Source: an uncultured Bacteroides sp.
GTDB taxonomy: Bacteria; Bacteroidota; Bacteroidia; Bacteroidales; Bacteroidaceae
Assembly: GCF_963676325.1 (NCBI RefSeq)
Contig: NZ_OY781099.1
Span: forward strand, 62,001 to 126,000
Length of the DNA: 64,000 nucleotides
Direction: 5' to 3'
In this document: piece by piece, positions 27,310-35,288 of the stretch
Layout of the letters: the number at the start of each line of letters is the position of its first letter
How positions within the stretch are numbered: the first letter of the stretch is position 1
Notes under the pieces: model-generated
What the model saw: the letters and a program-made list of their open reading frames with translations, nothing else
Databases searched by the model: none
What the model was told of the DNA's origin: nothing
Program-made: the position numbers and the translations under genes

Positions 27310-29349
27310 ATGAATAAGATATTAAAACTATTTTCAATACTAGCCATAGTTGCTATAATATTTACATCTTGTTCTCCCGAAGACTTCTCTTTGGGTGCTA
27401 AAGATGTAAATGCTGAAGATTTGGTAGAAGGCATCGCTTATAAGATTGAGCATGATGCTACTAATCCCAATATTGTCTATCTGACGAGTTTGATGGGAAG
27501 TGAGTATACTCCATTGTGGAATCATCCGCAGGGACGTAGTCAGGAGCAGAAAGTAACCTTGAAAATACCTTTTGCAGGAACCTATGAAGTACAATTTGGT
27601 GTAGAGACTCGTGGTGGTGTAGTTTACGGTGCTAAAACAACTTTCACTGTTGATAAAATGTATGCTGAATTTGTTAGTGATGAAATGTGGACTCTAATTT
27701 CAGGTGGTGCTGGAAAGGAAAAAACCTGGTATCTTGATCTTGATGCAGAGGGAACATCACGTTACTTTAAAGCTCCTATTTACTTCTTTACAAAGAATTA
27801 CACATGGGATAATCTTCATTATCCAACCGGAGAGTCTTATCTTGATGGTAATACTAATGAAAGTTTTGTATGGGATGCAAAGAAGGCAAAAACTCCGAAT
27901 CTGACAGATGGTGCTGCTACATGGTATTGGCTTGCTGATTATCCGGGAAATAGCTGGATGTGTGCTAAAGCAGACTTTGGTACAATGACTTTCAACCTGA
28001 AAGGTGGTGCTAATTTAATTGCTGATCAGGATGCTTATGGTTTAGGCAAAAGTACAGGACAATATATGCTTGATACAGATAAGCATTCAATTAAGTTTAC
28101 TGGCGCTTATCCATTACATGATACAAGTCGTGATGGTGATGTAAAAGCCGCAACTGAATTCCGTATCATATATTTGACTAAAGATGCTATGCAGATAATT
28201 GTTGATCCTGCGGGAGTTGTTTACAACTATATATCTAAAGATTATAAAGATAACTGGACTCCTCCTGTAGTAAAAGAACCAGAACCTACACTACCTGATG
28301 GTTGGCAGACAGATATTTCACAGACTGTAAATAAGTCTGTGAAATGGGTACTTTCTCCTGAAAATCCATTTAACTGGGCAAACCTTGATGGTTCATTGAT
28401 GAATGCGGGCTGGACTTCTGCTGATAAGTATGACAGTTGGACTGGATTTAATGCAGCTGTAGCTGATACTTATGCCAAATTCTCGTTAACTCTAAATTCT
28501 GATGATAAAACTGCCACTTATGTTGCTCCTGATGGAACATCTACAAAAGGCAGTTATGCATTAGATGATAAAGGTTATTATAAGTTTACAGGCATAACTC
28601 CTAATTTTGTTATTAGCGGTGGGATTACTTTAAAAACTTCTGCAGAAAATCAATGGCGTATTACTAAGATAGAGAAAGATGCAGCTGGTAATATTTCCGG
28701 TATGTGGGTTGGTGTACGCGATGCGGTTAAACCAGAATATATAGTTTATCATTTGATACCTCAATTAGGAAGTTCAGCTGTTGATCCTTTGGCCGCATGG
28801 AAAAAAGCTCTTGTTGGTAAAACATTTAAGCCCGATACAGCGTGGTTTCTCGATTGGTTGAACTTTGATTTGTCTGGAGGATGGACTAGTGCTACTACTT
28901 TTGGAACAGATTACACAACAAATAATTGGGTCTGGACTGAAGCTACAAGCAATATTGCTAAAAGTGCTAGCATTAAGTTTGAAGCTAGTGGTTCTGATAT
29001 TAAAGCAACTTTGACTCAGAATTTAACTGATGCAAATGGAAATGTAACTACCGGATATACAGTTTCGGGTAAAGTAACAATTAACCCTGATATTCCATCA
29101 CTTACATTTGAATTCCCACTTGTGAATTATACTGGCAGTCCAGCATCATGGGTAAATACTACTAATTCAAAAGGTGCTAATTGGACAAAGCCTCTTGGTA
29201 CGAATGAATGGATTTTTGTATCTCATGGAGGTTCAAGTCTTAGTAATATTAATCAAAATGGTTTTTGGCTGGGTGCTATTGCAAATTCAACAGCTGCTGG
29301 TGATGCTAAAGATGAAATATTAGGATTCCACTTTATTTTAGCAAATTAA
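27310..29349 (+). CDS. Large surface lipoprotein of the glycan locus (SGBP-like)
   Basis: A 679-residue lipoprotein (lipobox FTSC, Cys about residue 21) in the position where such loci encode a surface glycan-binding protein. I do not recognise a named family over its length. The N-terminal 100 residues look like an Ig-like domain (QKVTLKIPFAGTYEVQFGVE). Two later segments resemble each other: SPENPFNWANLDGSLMNAGW followed by TSADKYDSWTGF (about 350-380), and WFLDWLNFDLSGGW followed by TSATTFGTDY (about 515-540), so the C-terminal half seems built from two related beta-sandwich modules rich in Trp. Aromatic-rich surfaces fit glycan binding. It ends before a strong terminator that closes the susCD unit. 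Confidence 0.75.
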   Translation: MNKILKLFSILAIVAIIFTSCSPEDFSLGAKDVNAEDLVEGIAYKIEHDATNPNIVYLTSLMGSEYTPLWNHPQGRSQEQKVTLKIPFAGTYEVQFGVETRGGVVYGAKTTFTVDKMYAEFVSDEMWTLISGGAGKEKTWYLDLDAEGTSRYFKAPIYFFTKNYTWDNLHYPTGESYLDGNTNESFVWDAKKAKTPNLTDGAATWYWLADYPGNSWMCAKADFGTMTFNLKGGANLIADQDAYGLGKSTGQYMLDTDKHSIKFTGAYPLHDTSRDGDVKAATEFRIIYLTKDAMQIIVDPAGVVYNYISKDYKDNWTPPVVKEPEPTLPDGWQTDISQTVNKSVKWVLSPENPFNWANLDGSLMNAGWTSADKYDSWTGFNAAVADTYAKFSLTLNSDDKTATYVAPDGTSTKGSYALDDKGYYKFTGITPNFVISGGITLKTSAENQWRITKIEKDAAGNISGMWVGVRDAVKPEYIVYHLIPQLGSSAVDPLAAWKKALVGKTFKPDTAWFLDWLNFDLSGGWTSATTFGTDYTTNNWVWTEATSNIAKSASIKFEASGSDIKATLTQNLTDANGNVTTGYTVSGKVTINPDIPSLTFEFPLVNYTGSPASWVNTTNSKGANWTKPLGTNEWIFVSHGGSSLSNINQNGFWLGAIANSTAAGDAKDEILGFHFILAN

Positions 29350-29360
29350 CTAACTATAAA

Positions 29361-29397
29361 AAGAGGTTGTCTTGAAAAGTTAGGCAACCTCTTTTTT
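29361..29397 (+). terminator. Terminator of the susC-susD-lipoprotein unit
   Basis: Stem AAGAGGTTG (29361-29369) with CAACCTCTT (29385-29393), 15-base loop, followed by a T run. It separates the import genes from the small lipoprotein and GH5 genes. Confidence 0.85.
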
Positions 29398-29409
29398 AAT
29401 ATTCATGAT

Positions 29410-29871
29410 ATGAAGTATTTTTCTATTTATGTATTTATTATTTTCTGTTCTTTATTAATGGGCTCTTGCAGCAACAAGAAGAAAACTCAGGAAGAACAGA
29501 AGAAAGAACAATTTGAGGATGCCTTTATTAATTCTGAAGAACTGCAGGAGAAAGCTGCCCATGATTCAGTATTTGCGAAATCTAAAGAATATGCTTCACA
29601 GATGGAGAAAACTAGTATTGAAATGTCTAAGAAGACATTTAATATGAAGGAAAATGATAAATTATTCCTGGAATTTGAAGTTGCATTAAAAGCATTGAAA
29701 GAGTGCACTGACAAAATAAAGAAAAATCCGGAATTATCTAAGGATAATTTATTTATGGAGAATACTCAGGCTAAGATCGATAAGGTACTTGAATATCAGC
29801 AAAGTTTAAAAAAGGCTCAGTTAAATTCAATTGAGAAAAAGAAATTCTATGAATTGTGTCATCAGAAATAG
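29410..29871 (+). CDS. Small helical lipoprotein
   Basis: A 153-residue protein of unknown family. It has a lipoprotein signal with lipobox LMGSC (Cys about residue 20), then a Lys/Glu-rich, almost entirely helical body (KKKTQEEQKKEQFEDAF, KALKECTDKIKKNPELSKDN) of coiled-coil character. It lies just behind the terminator of the SusCD unit and 92 bases before the GH5 gene. Whether it belongs to the glycan locus or is a separate periplasmic chaperone-like lipoprotein cannot be decided from sequence. Confidence 0.75.
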   Translation: MKYFSIYVFIIFCSLLMGSCSNKKKTQEEQKKEQFEDAFINSEELQEKAAHDSVFAKSKEYASQMEKTSIEMSKKTFNMKENDKLFLEFEVALKALKECTDKIKKNPELSKDNLFMENTQAKIDKVLEYQQSLKKAQLNSIEKKKFYELCHQK

Positions 29872-29963
29872 TAACTTATACATTTTGAGTTTTAATAACG
29901 AATAGCTTCGTTCATCAATAATTCTCTTTCTATTTTACCATAGCTAACTTTATAAATTATACT

Positions 29964-31742
29964 ATGAAATATTTTAAAAGATATTTGTCACCTTTAGTTT
30001 TAATGTTCCTGACAGTTTTATTTTCTTGTTCTAAAAGTGAACCAGAGATAGAGCCGGAATTAATGCTAGCAAAAGAAGAACTTATTCTTGCCAAAAGTAG
30101 TGGAACATCTATGCTGGCAATTAAATCAAATGTGGCATGGACAGTTTCCAGTTCACAAACCTGGTGCACACTGACTCCTGCTTCCGGAGAAGCGGGTACG
30201 AAGCAGATTACTGTTGCTGTAACAGAGAATACTACGAATGATAACCGCGATGCTGTGATAACAATTACAGCCGGTTCCCTTTCCAAACAAGTAAAAGTAA
30301 CGCAGGCTTTAACCAATTTATTGGTGGTGAAGAAGAGCGAATTCGATGTTTCTGCCAATGGCGGTCAGATAGCTGTTGAATTGCAGACTACTGCTGCGCA
30401 CGAAATAACAGTTAATCAGGATTGGATTACCAAAAGTACTAAAAGTCGTGCAGTTTCCAATGTCACTGAAAACTTTACAGTTACTGCAAATCCCGGAATT
30501 TCTTCGAGAACAGGAACAATTACGTTCACCATGGCTGGTTTAACGGAGACTGTTACTGTTAATCAGGCAGGTAGAGATTTATCTGTTCCTGCTGATAAAA
30601 CAGGAATGGAGAGTGATGCCTTTGTTCTTGCAAAGAAAATGTATTTAGGCTGGAATATAGGGAATGCACTTGAATGTACAAGTTCTACTACAACAGGATC
30701 TGTTTCTAGTGGCGAAACGGATTGGGGTAATGCTAAAGTTTCTAAAGCTATGATAGATGCAGTTAAAGCCGCTGGTTTTAATGCCGTGAGAATACCTTGC
30801 GCATGGAACAGATATATTGAGAATACAACAAATTATAAGATAAGAGACTTTTGGTTGGCAAGAGTAAAAGAGGTTGTTGATTATTGTGTTTCCAATGATA
30901 TGTACGCCATTTTAAATATCCATTCCGATGGTGGCTGGCTAGATAACAATCCTACTCTTGCAAAACAGGCAGAGGTTGCGAAGAAAGAAAAAGCAATATG
31001 GGAACAAATAGCTGTTTATTTCAGGGATTATGATGAACATCTTCTTTTTGCCGGAACAAATGAAGTAAATATGGGTGATGTTGGTGGTACTCCTACTCAG
31101 GATAATTATAATGTTCAGATGTCTTACAATCAGACTTTTGTAGATGCAGTACGTTCTACTGGTGGGAGGAATGCTTATCGTAACCTTCTTATTCAGGCAT
31201 TTAGTACAGATATTAACCAGGCAGTCTCTTATTTAAAAGTATCTACAGACAAAGTTCAGAATAGATTAATGGTTGAAGTTCATTATTATGATCCGTCGCA
31301 GTTTTGTATATTGGATAGTGATGCAACATGGGGTAAGTATTTTGTTTTTTGGGGAGCCGATTATCACCAATATGCTACTGGTGAATTAGCAGGAAGAGCT
31401 GCAACCTGGGGTGAAGAAGATCATGTAAAAACTCAGTTTGCTAAAATGAAAACTAATTTTATTGATAAAGGATATCCGGTTATTCTTGGTGAATATGCTC
31501 CAACTCGTAGATTATCTCTTACAGGCGATGCTTTGACACACCATCTTGATTCAAGAGCATATTATTTAAAGTATGTAACTGAGCAGGCTAAAAATTATGG
31601 TATTATTCCATTTTATTGGGATAATGGTGGAACCGGTGATAAGGGATGTGGTATATTTAACCGTTTAACAAGAGTGGTAGAAGATACAAAAGCACTTAAT
31701 GGCCTTGTTCAAGGAGCAGCAGCCGGGAAATATCCATTTTAA
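29964..31742 (+). CDS. BACON-BACON-GH5 endoglycanase, surface lipoprotein
   Basis: A 592-residue enzyme that probably cleaves the polymer taken up by the adjacent SusCD. It has a lipoprotein signal (lipobox LFSC, Cys about 22), two BACON domains (about 33-118, with NVAWTVSSSQTWCTLTPASG, and about 120-207, with DWITKSTKSRAVS and GTITFTMAGLTETVTVNQAG), then a GH5 catalytic domain. GH5 landmarks are GWNIGNALE, AVRIPCAWNRY, the acid/base Glu367 in GTNEVN, EVHYYDP and the nucleophile Glu510 in LGEYAP. The WGN and AVKAAGF phrases suggest subfamily 4 (endoglucanase or xyloglucanase); substrate is an inference. The usual NEP is NEV here. Confidence 0.92.
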   Translation: MKYFKRYLSPLVLMFLTVLFSCSKSEPEIEPELMLAKEELILAKSSGTSMLAIKSNVAWTVSSSQTWCTLTPASGEAGTKQITVAVTENTTNDNRDAVITITAGSLSKQVKVTQALTNLLVVKKSEFDVSANGGQIAVELQTTAAHEITVNQDWITKSTKSRAVSNVTENFTVTANPGISSRTGTITFTMAGLTETVTVNQAGRDLSVPADKTGMESDAFVLAKKMYLGWNIGNALECTSSTTTGSVSSGETDWGNAKVSKAMIDAVKAAGFNAVRIPCAWNRYIENTTNYKIRDFWLARVKEVVDYCVSNDMYAILNIHSDGGWLDNNPTLAKQAEVAKKEKAIWEQIAVYFRDYDEHLLFAGTNEVNMGDVGGTPTQDNYNVQMSYNQTFVDAVRSTGGRNAYRNLLIQAFSTDINQAVSYLKVSTDKVQNRLMVEVHYYDPSQFCILDSDATWGKYFVFWGADYHQYATGELAGRAATWGEEDHVKTQFAKMKTNFIDKGYPVILGEYAPTRRLSLTGDALTHHLDSRAYYLKYVTEQAKNYGIIPFYWDNGGTGDKGCGIFNRLTRVVEDTKALNGLVQGAAAGKYPF

Positions 31743-31816
31743 TATCGAGTTTAATTTGTGTTTTAGAAATTGGGGATAGCGTTCCTTAGATTTTATTAAT
31801 AGTTGATTAGTGGTGT

Positions 31817-31872
31817 GAAAGCTGCCTTGGTTTTGTTCTTTTGAATTAAACTAAAGGTGGCTTTCCTTTTTT
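31817..31872 (+). terminator. Terminator after the GH5 gene
   Basis: Left arm GAAAGCTGCC at 31817-31826 pairs (one G-T) with GGTGGCTTTC at 31856-31865, followed by a T run. The loop is long (about 29 bases). Confidence 0.6.
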
Positions 31873-33015
31873 CTATTTTACCTTTCTCACAATTTCCAGC
31901 ATTACTTTCTCTTCGTTTTCCCAGCAATACTTATCTGCGAGTTCTTTTAAGCGGTTTTTATAAGTAGATTTATCTTCCCATTCCTTCAGCATTTGGGTTA
32001 TTACTTCGGCCAGATATTCAGGTTCATAATGAGAAATTAGTTTGCCTGTGTGGTTAGGCTCAACTATCCGTGCAATTTCGGGGAAGTTTGATGCCAGAAC
32101 AGGTACTCCGTACTTCATGTAATCGAATACCCGGTTGGGTAATGAGTAGTAGTAACTTAATCCCATGTTTTCCAGGAGAATAAATCCCAGATCGGCCAAA
32201 GCAGTATATTGATTGAGTTCTTCAAAAGGAAGTCTTCCGGTGAAGATTACTCTCTTCTCCAGTTGCTTTTCCTTTGCAAGTGCCTGCATTTCATGGAATA
32301 AATCGCCCTCACCACAGATGCAAAGTATGCAGTTATCAAGATAAGGCATGGCATTGATAATCCATTCCACACCGCGCCCCACGTTCACTGCTCCCTGATA
32401 TAACAGAAGCTTCTTTTCTTCAAGCGAAGGCAGAGTTTCCAACGCTTTCCTTTGATTATTATTTATCGGAGTGTTGCTATCTGTTTTGTTGGGAATGTTG
32501 CGGACAACGCCCATTTTAATCCCATATTTTTGTTTGTAATGTTCTGCTATGGATTCGCATACGGTATAGGAATATTTCAGGTGGGGGAAGATTATATCCT
32601 CAATCTTTTCCCAGACTCTTTTTACTTGCGGACGTTTTACCAGTTCGGGTACTTCGGGGAAGAGTTCGTGTGCATCGAAGACCAAGGGAACTCTGCACAG
32701 CTTACTGGCTATGAAATTGGCGGGAAGGGCATCTGTGTCGTTGCACAACAGAATATCTTTGCGCTTAAATAGCAATACAAACAGCAAACGCAGGTTATAC
32801 TCCAGATAAAATATGAATTTCTTTTTGAAGAATAGGTTGAAGCGATAGGTACGGTAGGGGCGTTTTAGTGGTTTACGCTCCTTTTTAATGCAGCCAATCA
32901 GCAGAACATTGTATCCGTTATTGTGTAGTGACGCAGAAACCTTGGCCACTCTTTGATCGGCAATAAGGTCGTTTGACACAGATATAACGATACGTTTGGT
33001 GATGACTCGCGACAT
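31873..33015 (-). CDS. Glycosyltransferase family 4-like protein
   Basis: A cytoplasmic, probably membrane-associated sugar transferase using a nucleotide sugar; 380 residues from the chosen start. Two Rossmann halves are visible. The N-terminal one has SVSNDLIADQRVAKVSASL and DILLCNDTDALPANFIAS with FDAHELFPEVPELV. The C-terminal GT-B half has LLLYQGAVNVGRGVEWII, VIFTGRLPFEELNQYTALAD and YSLPNRVFDYMKYGVPVLAS, the EX7E-type donor site region. I start at ATG 33015; an upstream in-frame ATG at 33057 would encode 14 residues out of repeat array B. No other polysaccharide genes are adjacent, so acceptor and product are unknown. Confidence 0.88.
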   Translation of the reverse strand: MSRVITKRIVISVSNDLIADQRVAKVSASLHNNGYNVLLIGCIKKERKPLKRPYRTYRFNLFFKKKFIFYLEYNLRLLFVLLFKRKDILLCNDTDALPANFIASKLCRVPLVFDAHELFPEVPELVKRPQVKRVWEKIEDIIFPHLKYSYTVCESIAEHYKQKYGIKMGVVRNIPNKTDSNTPINNNQRKALETLPSLEEKKLLLYQGAVNVGRGVEWIINAMPYLDNCILCICGEGDLFHEMQALAKEKQLEKRVIFTGRLPFEELNQYTALADLGFILLENMGLSYYYSLPNRVFDYMKYGVPVLASNFPEIARIVEPNHTGKLISHYEPEYLAEVITQMLKEWEDKSTYKNRLKELADKYCWENEEKVMLEIVRKVK

Positions 33016-33025
33016 ATTATTAGAT

Positions 33026-33103
33026 TCTTGTACAAAAGATTGTTTTCTTTTGTACAAAACAATTCATTCTTCTGTACAAAAGAATGAATTGTTTTGTACA
33101 AGG
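33026..33103. repeat. Array B: four TTGTACAA-type palindromes at exact 22-bp spacing
   Basis: Core octamers start at 33028, 33050, 33072 and 33094 (TTGTACAA, TTGTACAA, CTGTACAA, TTGTACAA); every step is 22 bases, as in array A. The second and third spacers (AACAATTCATTCTT and AAGAATGAATTGTT) are exact reverse complements, so 33050-33071 and 33080-33101 form a perfect 22-bp inverted repeat with an 8-base loop. The array ends 13 bases before the GT4 start codon, so it would be in or at the edge of that mRNA leader. Confidence 0.85.
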
Positions 33104-33154
33104 ATTCAATTATCTATCACCGCTCATTTTGAGAACTATTCCGATCAACAGAAA

Positions 33155-33188
33155 GCACAGGCCTTGCTTTTCAGAATTTAGCCTGTGT
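33155..33188 (-). terminator. Possible nadB terminator
   Basis: CACAGGC at 33156-33162 pairs with GCCTGTG at 33181-33187. On the minus strand the hairpin is followed by CTTTCTG, a poor T run, so the call is weak. It lies just after the nadB stop. Confidence 0.45.
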
Positions 33189-33197
33189 TTCAGTGAG

Positions 33198-34769
33198 TTA
33201 TTTCTTTGCGTGAGGGTAGTCAATCGTGTAATGCAAACCACGGCTCTCTTTGCGTTCCATAGCTTGTCGCATGATAAGATAGCCTGTATTTACCATGTTT
33301 CTAAGCTCACATATTTCTTTTGATGCTTTTGAACGTTTGAACAAGCTTTCAGTCTCCTCATAAATAATATCCAGACGGTCCCATGCACGTTTCAAACGCA
33401 AGTCCGAACGAACAATACCCACATAAGTACTCATAATCTGGCCCACTTCCCTGGCGCTTTGAGTAATAAGTACCATTTCTTCAGGTGAGCGGGTTCCTTC
33501 GTCGTTCCATTCCGGAATTTCTTCGTTATAGGAATATTGATCAACAGCAATAAGACTGTGTTTTGCTGCTGCATCGGCATATACTACTGCTTCAATAAGT
33601 GAGTTTGATGCAAGGCGGTTTCCACCATGCAAGCCGGTGCACGAACATTCTCCAACGGCATAAAGTCGGTCGATAGATGAACGGGCATCCAAATCTACCT
33701 GAATACCACCGCATAAGTAGTGGGCTGCCGGAGCAACAGGAATATAATCCTTTGTAATGTCAATGCCAAGGCTGAGACACTTTTCGTATATATTTGGGAA
33801 ATGCTTCTTGGTTTCTTCCGGAATTTTATGAGTAACATCCAGATAAACGTGGTCGTCTCCACGGTTTTTCATCTCATTGTCAATGGCTCTTGCCACGATA
33901 TCACGTGGAGCAAGTGAGAGACGTTCGTCATATTTCTGCATAAACTCTTTTCCATCCATGGTACGAAGCACACCTCCGTAACCTCTCATTGCTTCAGTAA
34001 TGAGGAATGAAGGACGATCTCCCGGATGAAAAAGTGCAGTTGGGTGGAATTGAATGAACTCCATGTCCTTTACCGTTCCTTTAGCGCGGTAAACCATGGC
34101 AATACCGTCGCCGGTAGCCACCAATGGATTGGTAGTAGTCTGATAAACAGCTCCCACACCGCCGGTAGCCATTAAGGTAACCTTGGCCAGATAAGTATCT
34201 ACCTTACCTGTTTTCTGGTCTAGTATGTAAGCTCCGTAACATTTAATATCCGGAGTCTGGCGGGTAACCGTCACTCCCAGGTGATGCTGCGTAAGAATCT
34301 CAATAGCAAAATGATTCTCAAAAATAGTTATGTTAGGATGTTGCTTAATAGCCTGAATTAGGCTGTCCTGAATTTCTGCTCCTGTGTTGTCTTTGTGATG
34401 CAGAATACGGAATTCGGAGTGTCCTCCTTCGCGATGAAGATCAAAATCTCCCTTTTCTGTTTTATCAAAGTCAACTCCCCAGCTGATAAGTTCATTAATT
34501 TGCGCCGGAGCATCTCTCACCACTTTTTCAACTGCCGCTCGGTCGCTAATCCAATCGCCGGCAATCATCGTGTCTTCAATATGTTTATCGAAATTGTCTA
34601 CTAATGTGTTTGTTACGGAAGCAACCCCTCCTTGTGCGAAATAGGTGTTTGCTTCTTCCAATGTGGTCTTACAAATAAGTGCGACCTTTCCTTTGTGTGC
34701 CACTTTAAGGGCGAAACTCATACCGGCTATACCTGAACCGATTACTAAGAAATCAAACTTCTTAACCAT
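33198..34769 (-). CDS. nadB: L-aspartate oxidase
   Basis: FAD enzyme that oxidises L-aspartate to iminoaspartate, the substrate of quinolinate synthase NadA (10998-11990). The 523-residue protein opens with the dinucleotide-binding motif VIGSGIAGMSFALKVA, and shows TYFAQGGVASV, HREGGHSEFRILHHKDNTG, FIQFHPTALFHPG, the HYLCGGI segment and YAVGECSCTGLHGGNRLASNSLIEA, all of the succinate dehydrogenase/aspartate oxidase flavoprotein family. I choose ATG 34769: the upstream in-frame start at 34793 lies inside a minus-strand TAGCTTTG promoter box. Single-gene unit; repeat array B lies between it and the GT4 gene. Confidence 0.96.
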   Translation of the reverse strand: MVKKFDFLVIGSGIAGMSFALKVAHKGKVALICKTTLEEANTYFAQGGVASVTNTLVDNFDKHIEDTMIAGDWISDRAAVEKVVRDAPAQINELISWGVDFDKTEKGDFDLHREGGHSEFRILHHKDNTGAEIQDSLIQAIKQHPNITIFENHFAIEILTQHHLGVTVTRQTPDIKCYGAYILDQKTGKVDTYLAKVTLMATGGVGAVYQTTTNPLVATGDGIAMVYRAKGTVKDMEFIQFHPTALFHPGDRPSFLITEAMRGYGGVLRTMDGKEFMQKYDERLSLAPRDIVARAIDNEMKNRGDDHVYLDVTHKIPEETKKHFPNIYEKCLSLGIDITKDYIPVAPAAHYLCGGIQVDLDARSSIDRLYAVGECSCTGLHGGNRLASNSLIEAVVYADAAAKHSLIAVDQYSYNEEIPEWNDEGTRSPEEMVLITQSAREVGQIMSTYVGIVRSDLRLKRAWDRLDIIYEETESLFKRSKASKEICELRNMVNTGYLIMRQAMERKESRGLHYTIDYPHAKK

Positions 34770-34790
34770 AACTATAATGTTTAGAGGACA

Positions 34791-34798
34791 CAAAGCTA
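34791..34798 (-). promoter_or_regulatory. Candidate -7 box of nadB
   Basis: Minus-strand TAGCTTTG, full match to TAnnTTTG, 21 bases before the ATG at 34769. It decides the start codon of nadB. Confidence 0.55.
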
Positions 34799-34877
34799 CA
34801 AAATAACTTTTTTAATTGTTCTTTTCCCGTTCAATAATTAATAAATTTAGTAAATTGCGGCCTCAATAGCTTACAAT

Positions 34878-35276
34878 ATGAATAGAATATATCATGCACG
34901 GATAGTTTGGTATCACTACATCTATTTTGTTCTGTTACTAGGATTAGTGGTCACTTTTTTTCTTGAAAATGTTTTTAATTTAGGAGTTCTGTTTACATTG
35001 TGGATGATTTATATGGTTGAAAAAACATTTCACACGCAATATACAATAACCCCCGATGGCAAACTGATTATTTCTCAGGGCATATTTTTTAAAAAGAAAG
35101 TGATTCCCATTCGTGAGATAACCATGATTGATGAGAGGCATATGCTTAAAATATCAGGGATTGCAGTTTCAGGATTCATACTGATTAAGCACAATAAAAA
35201 ATACTACTCTCTGCTTCCCGGAAATGGGACTGATTTTGTGGATTTGCTGACTAAAAATAGTGAATTAACCTTTTAA
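34878..35276 (+). CDS. Small membrane protein with PH-like domain
   Basis: A 132-residue protein with two hydrophobic segments near the N-terminus (about 12-32 and 33-50, separated by FLENVF) and a soluble C-terminal domain beginning TQYTITPDGKLIISQGIFFKKKVIPIREITMIDE, the pattern of bacterial PH (bPH) domains. Function is unknown. It lies 12 bases before lpd on the same strand and is probably co-transcribed with lpd and dacB. Its layout is a single copy of the two-TM plus PH-like module that seems doubled in the 1570-2502 protein. Confidence 0.75.
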   Translation: MNRIYHARIVWYHYIYFVLLLGLVVTFFLENVFNLGVLFTLWMIYMVEKTFHTQYTITPDGKLIISQGIFFKKKVIPIREITMIDERHMLKISGIAVSGFILIKHNKKYYSLLPGNGTDFVDLLTKNSELTF

Positions 35277-35288
35277 TAAAATACGACT

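Noticed and set aside
29957..30358. 133-codon minus-strand open frame
   Set aside because: Antisense to the signal peptide and BACON region of the GH5 enzyme; repetitive Ser/Thr/Val codons explain the open frame.
32898..33323. Overlapping small open frames across array B
   Set aside because: They arise because the repeat unit lacks stops in several frames; the 22-base period is not a multiple of three, so no repeated peptide is encoded.
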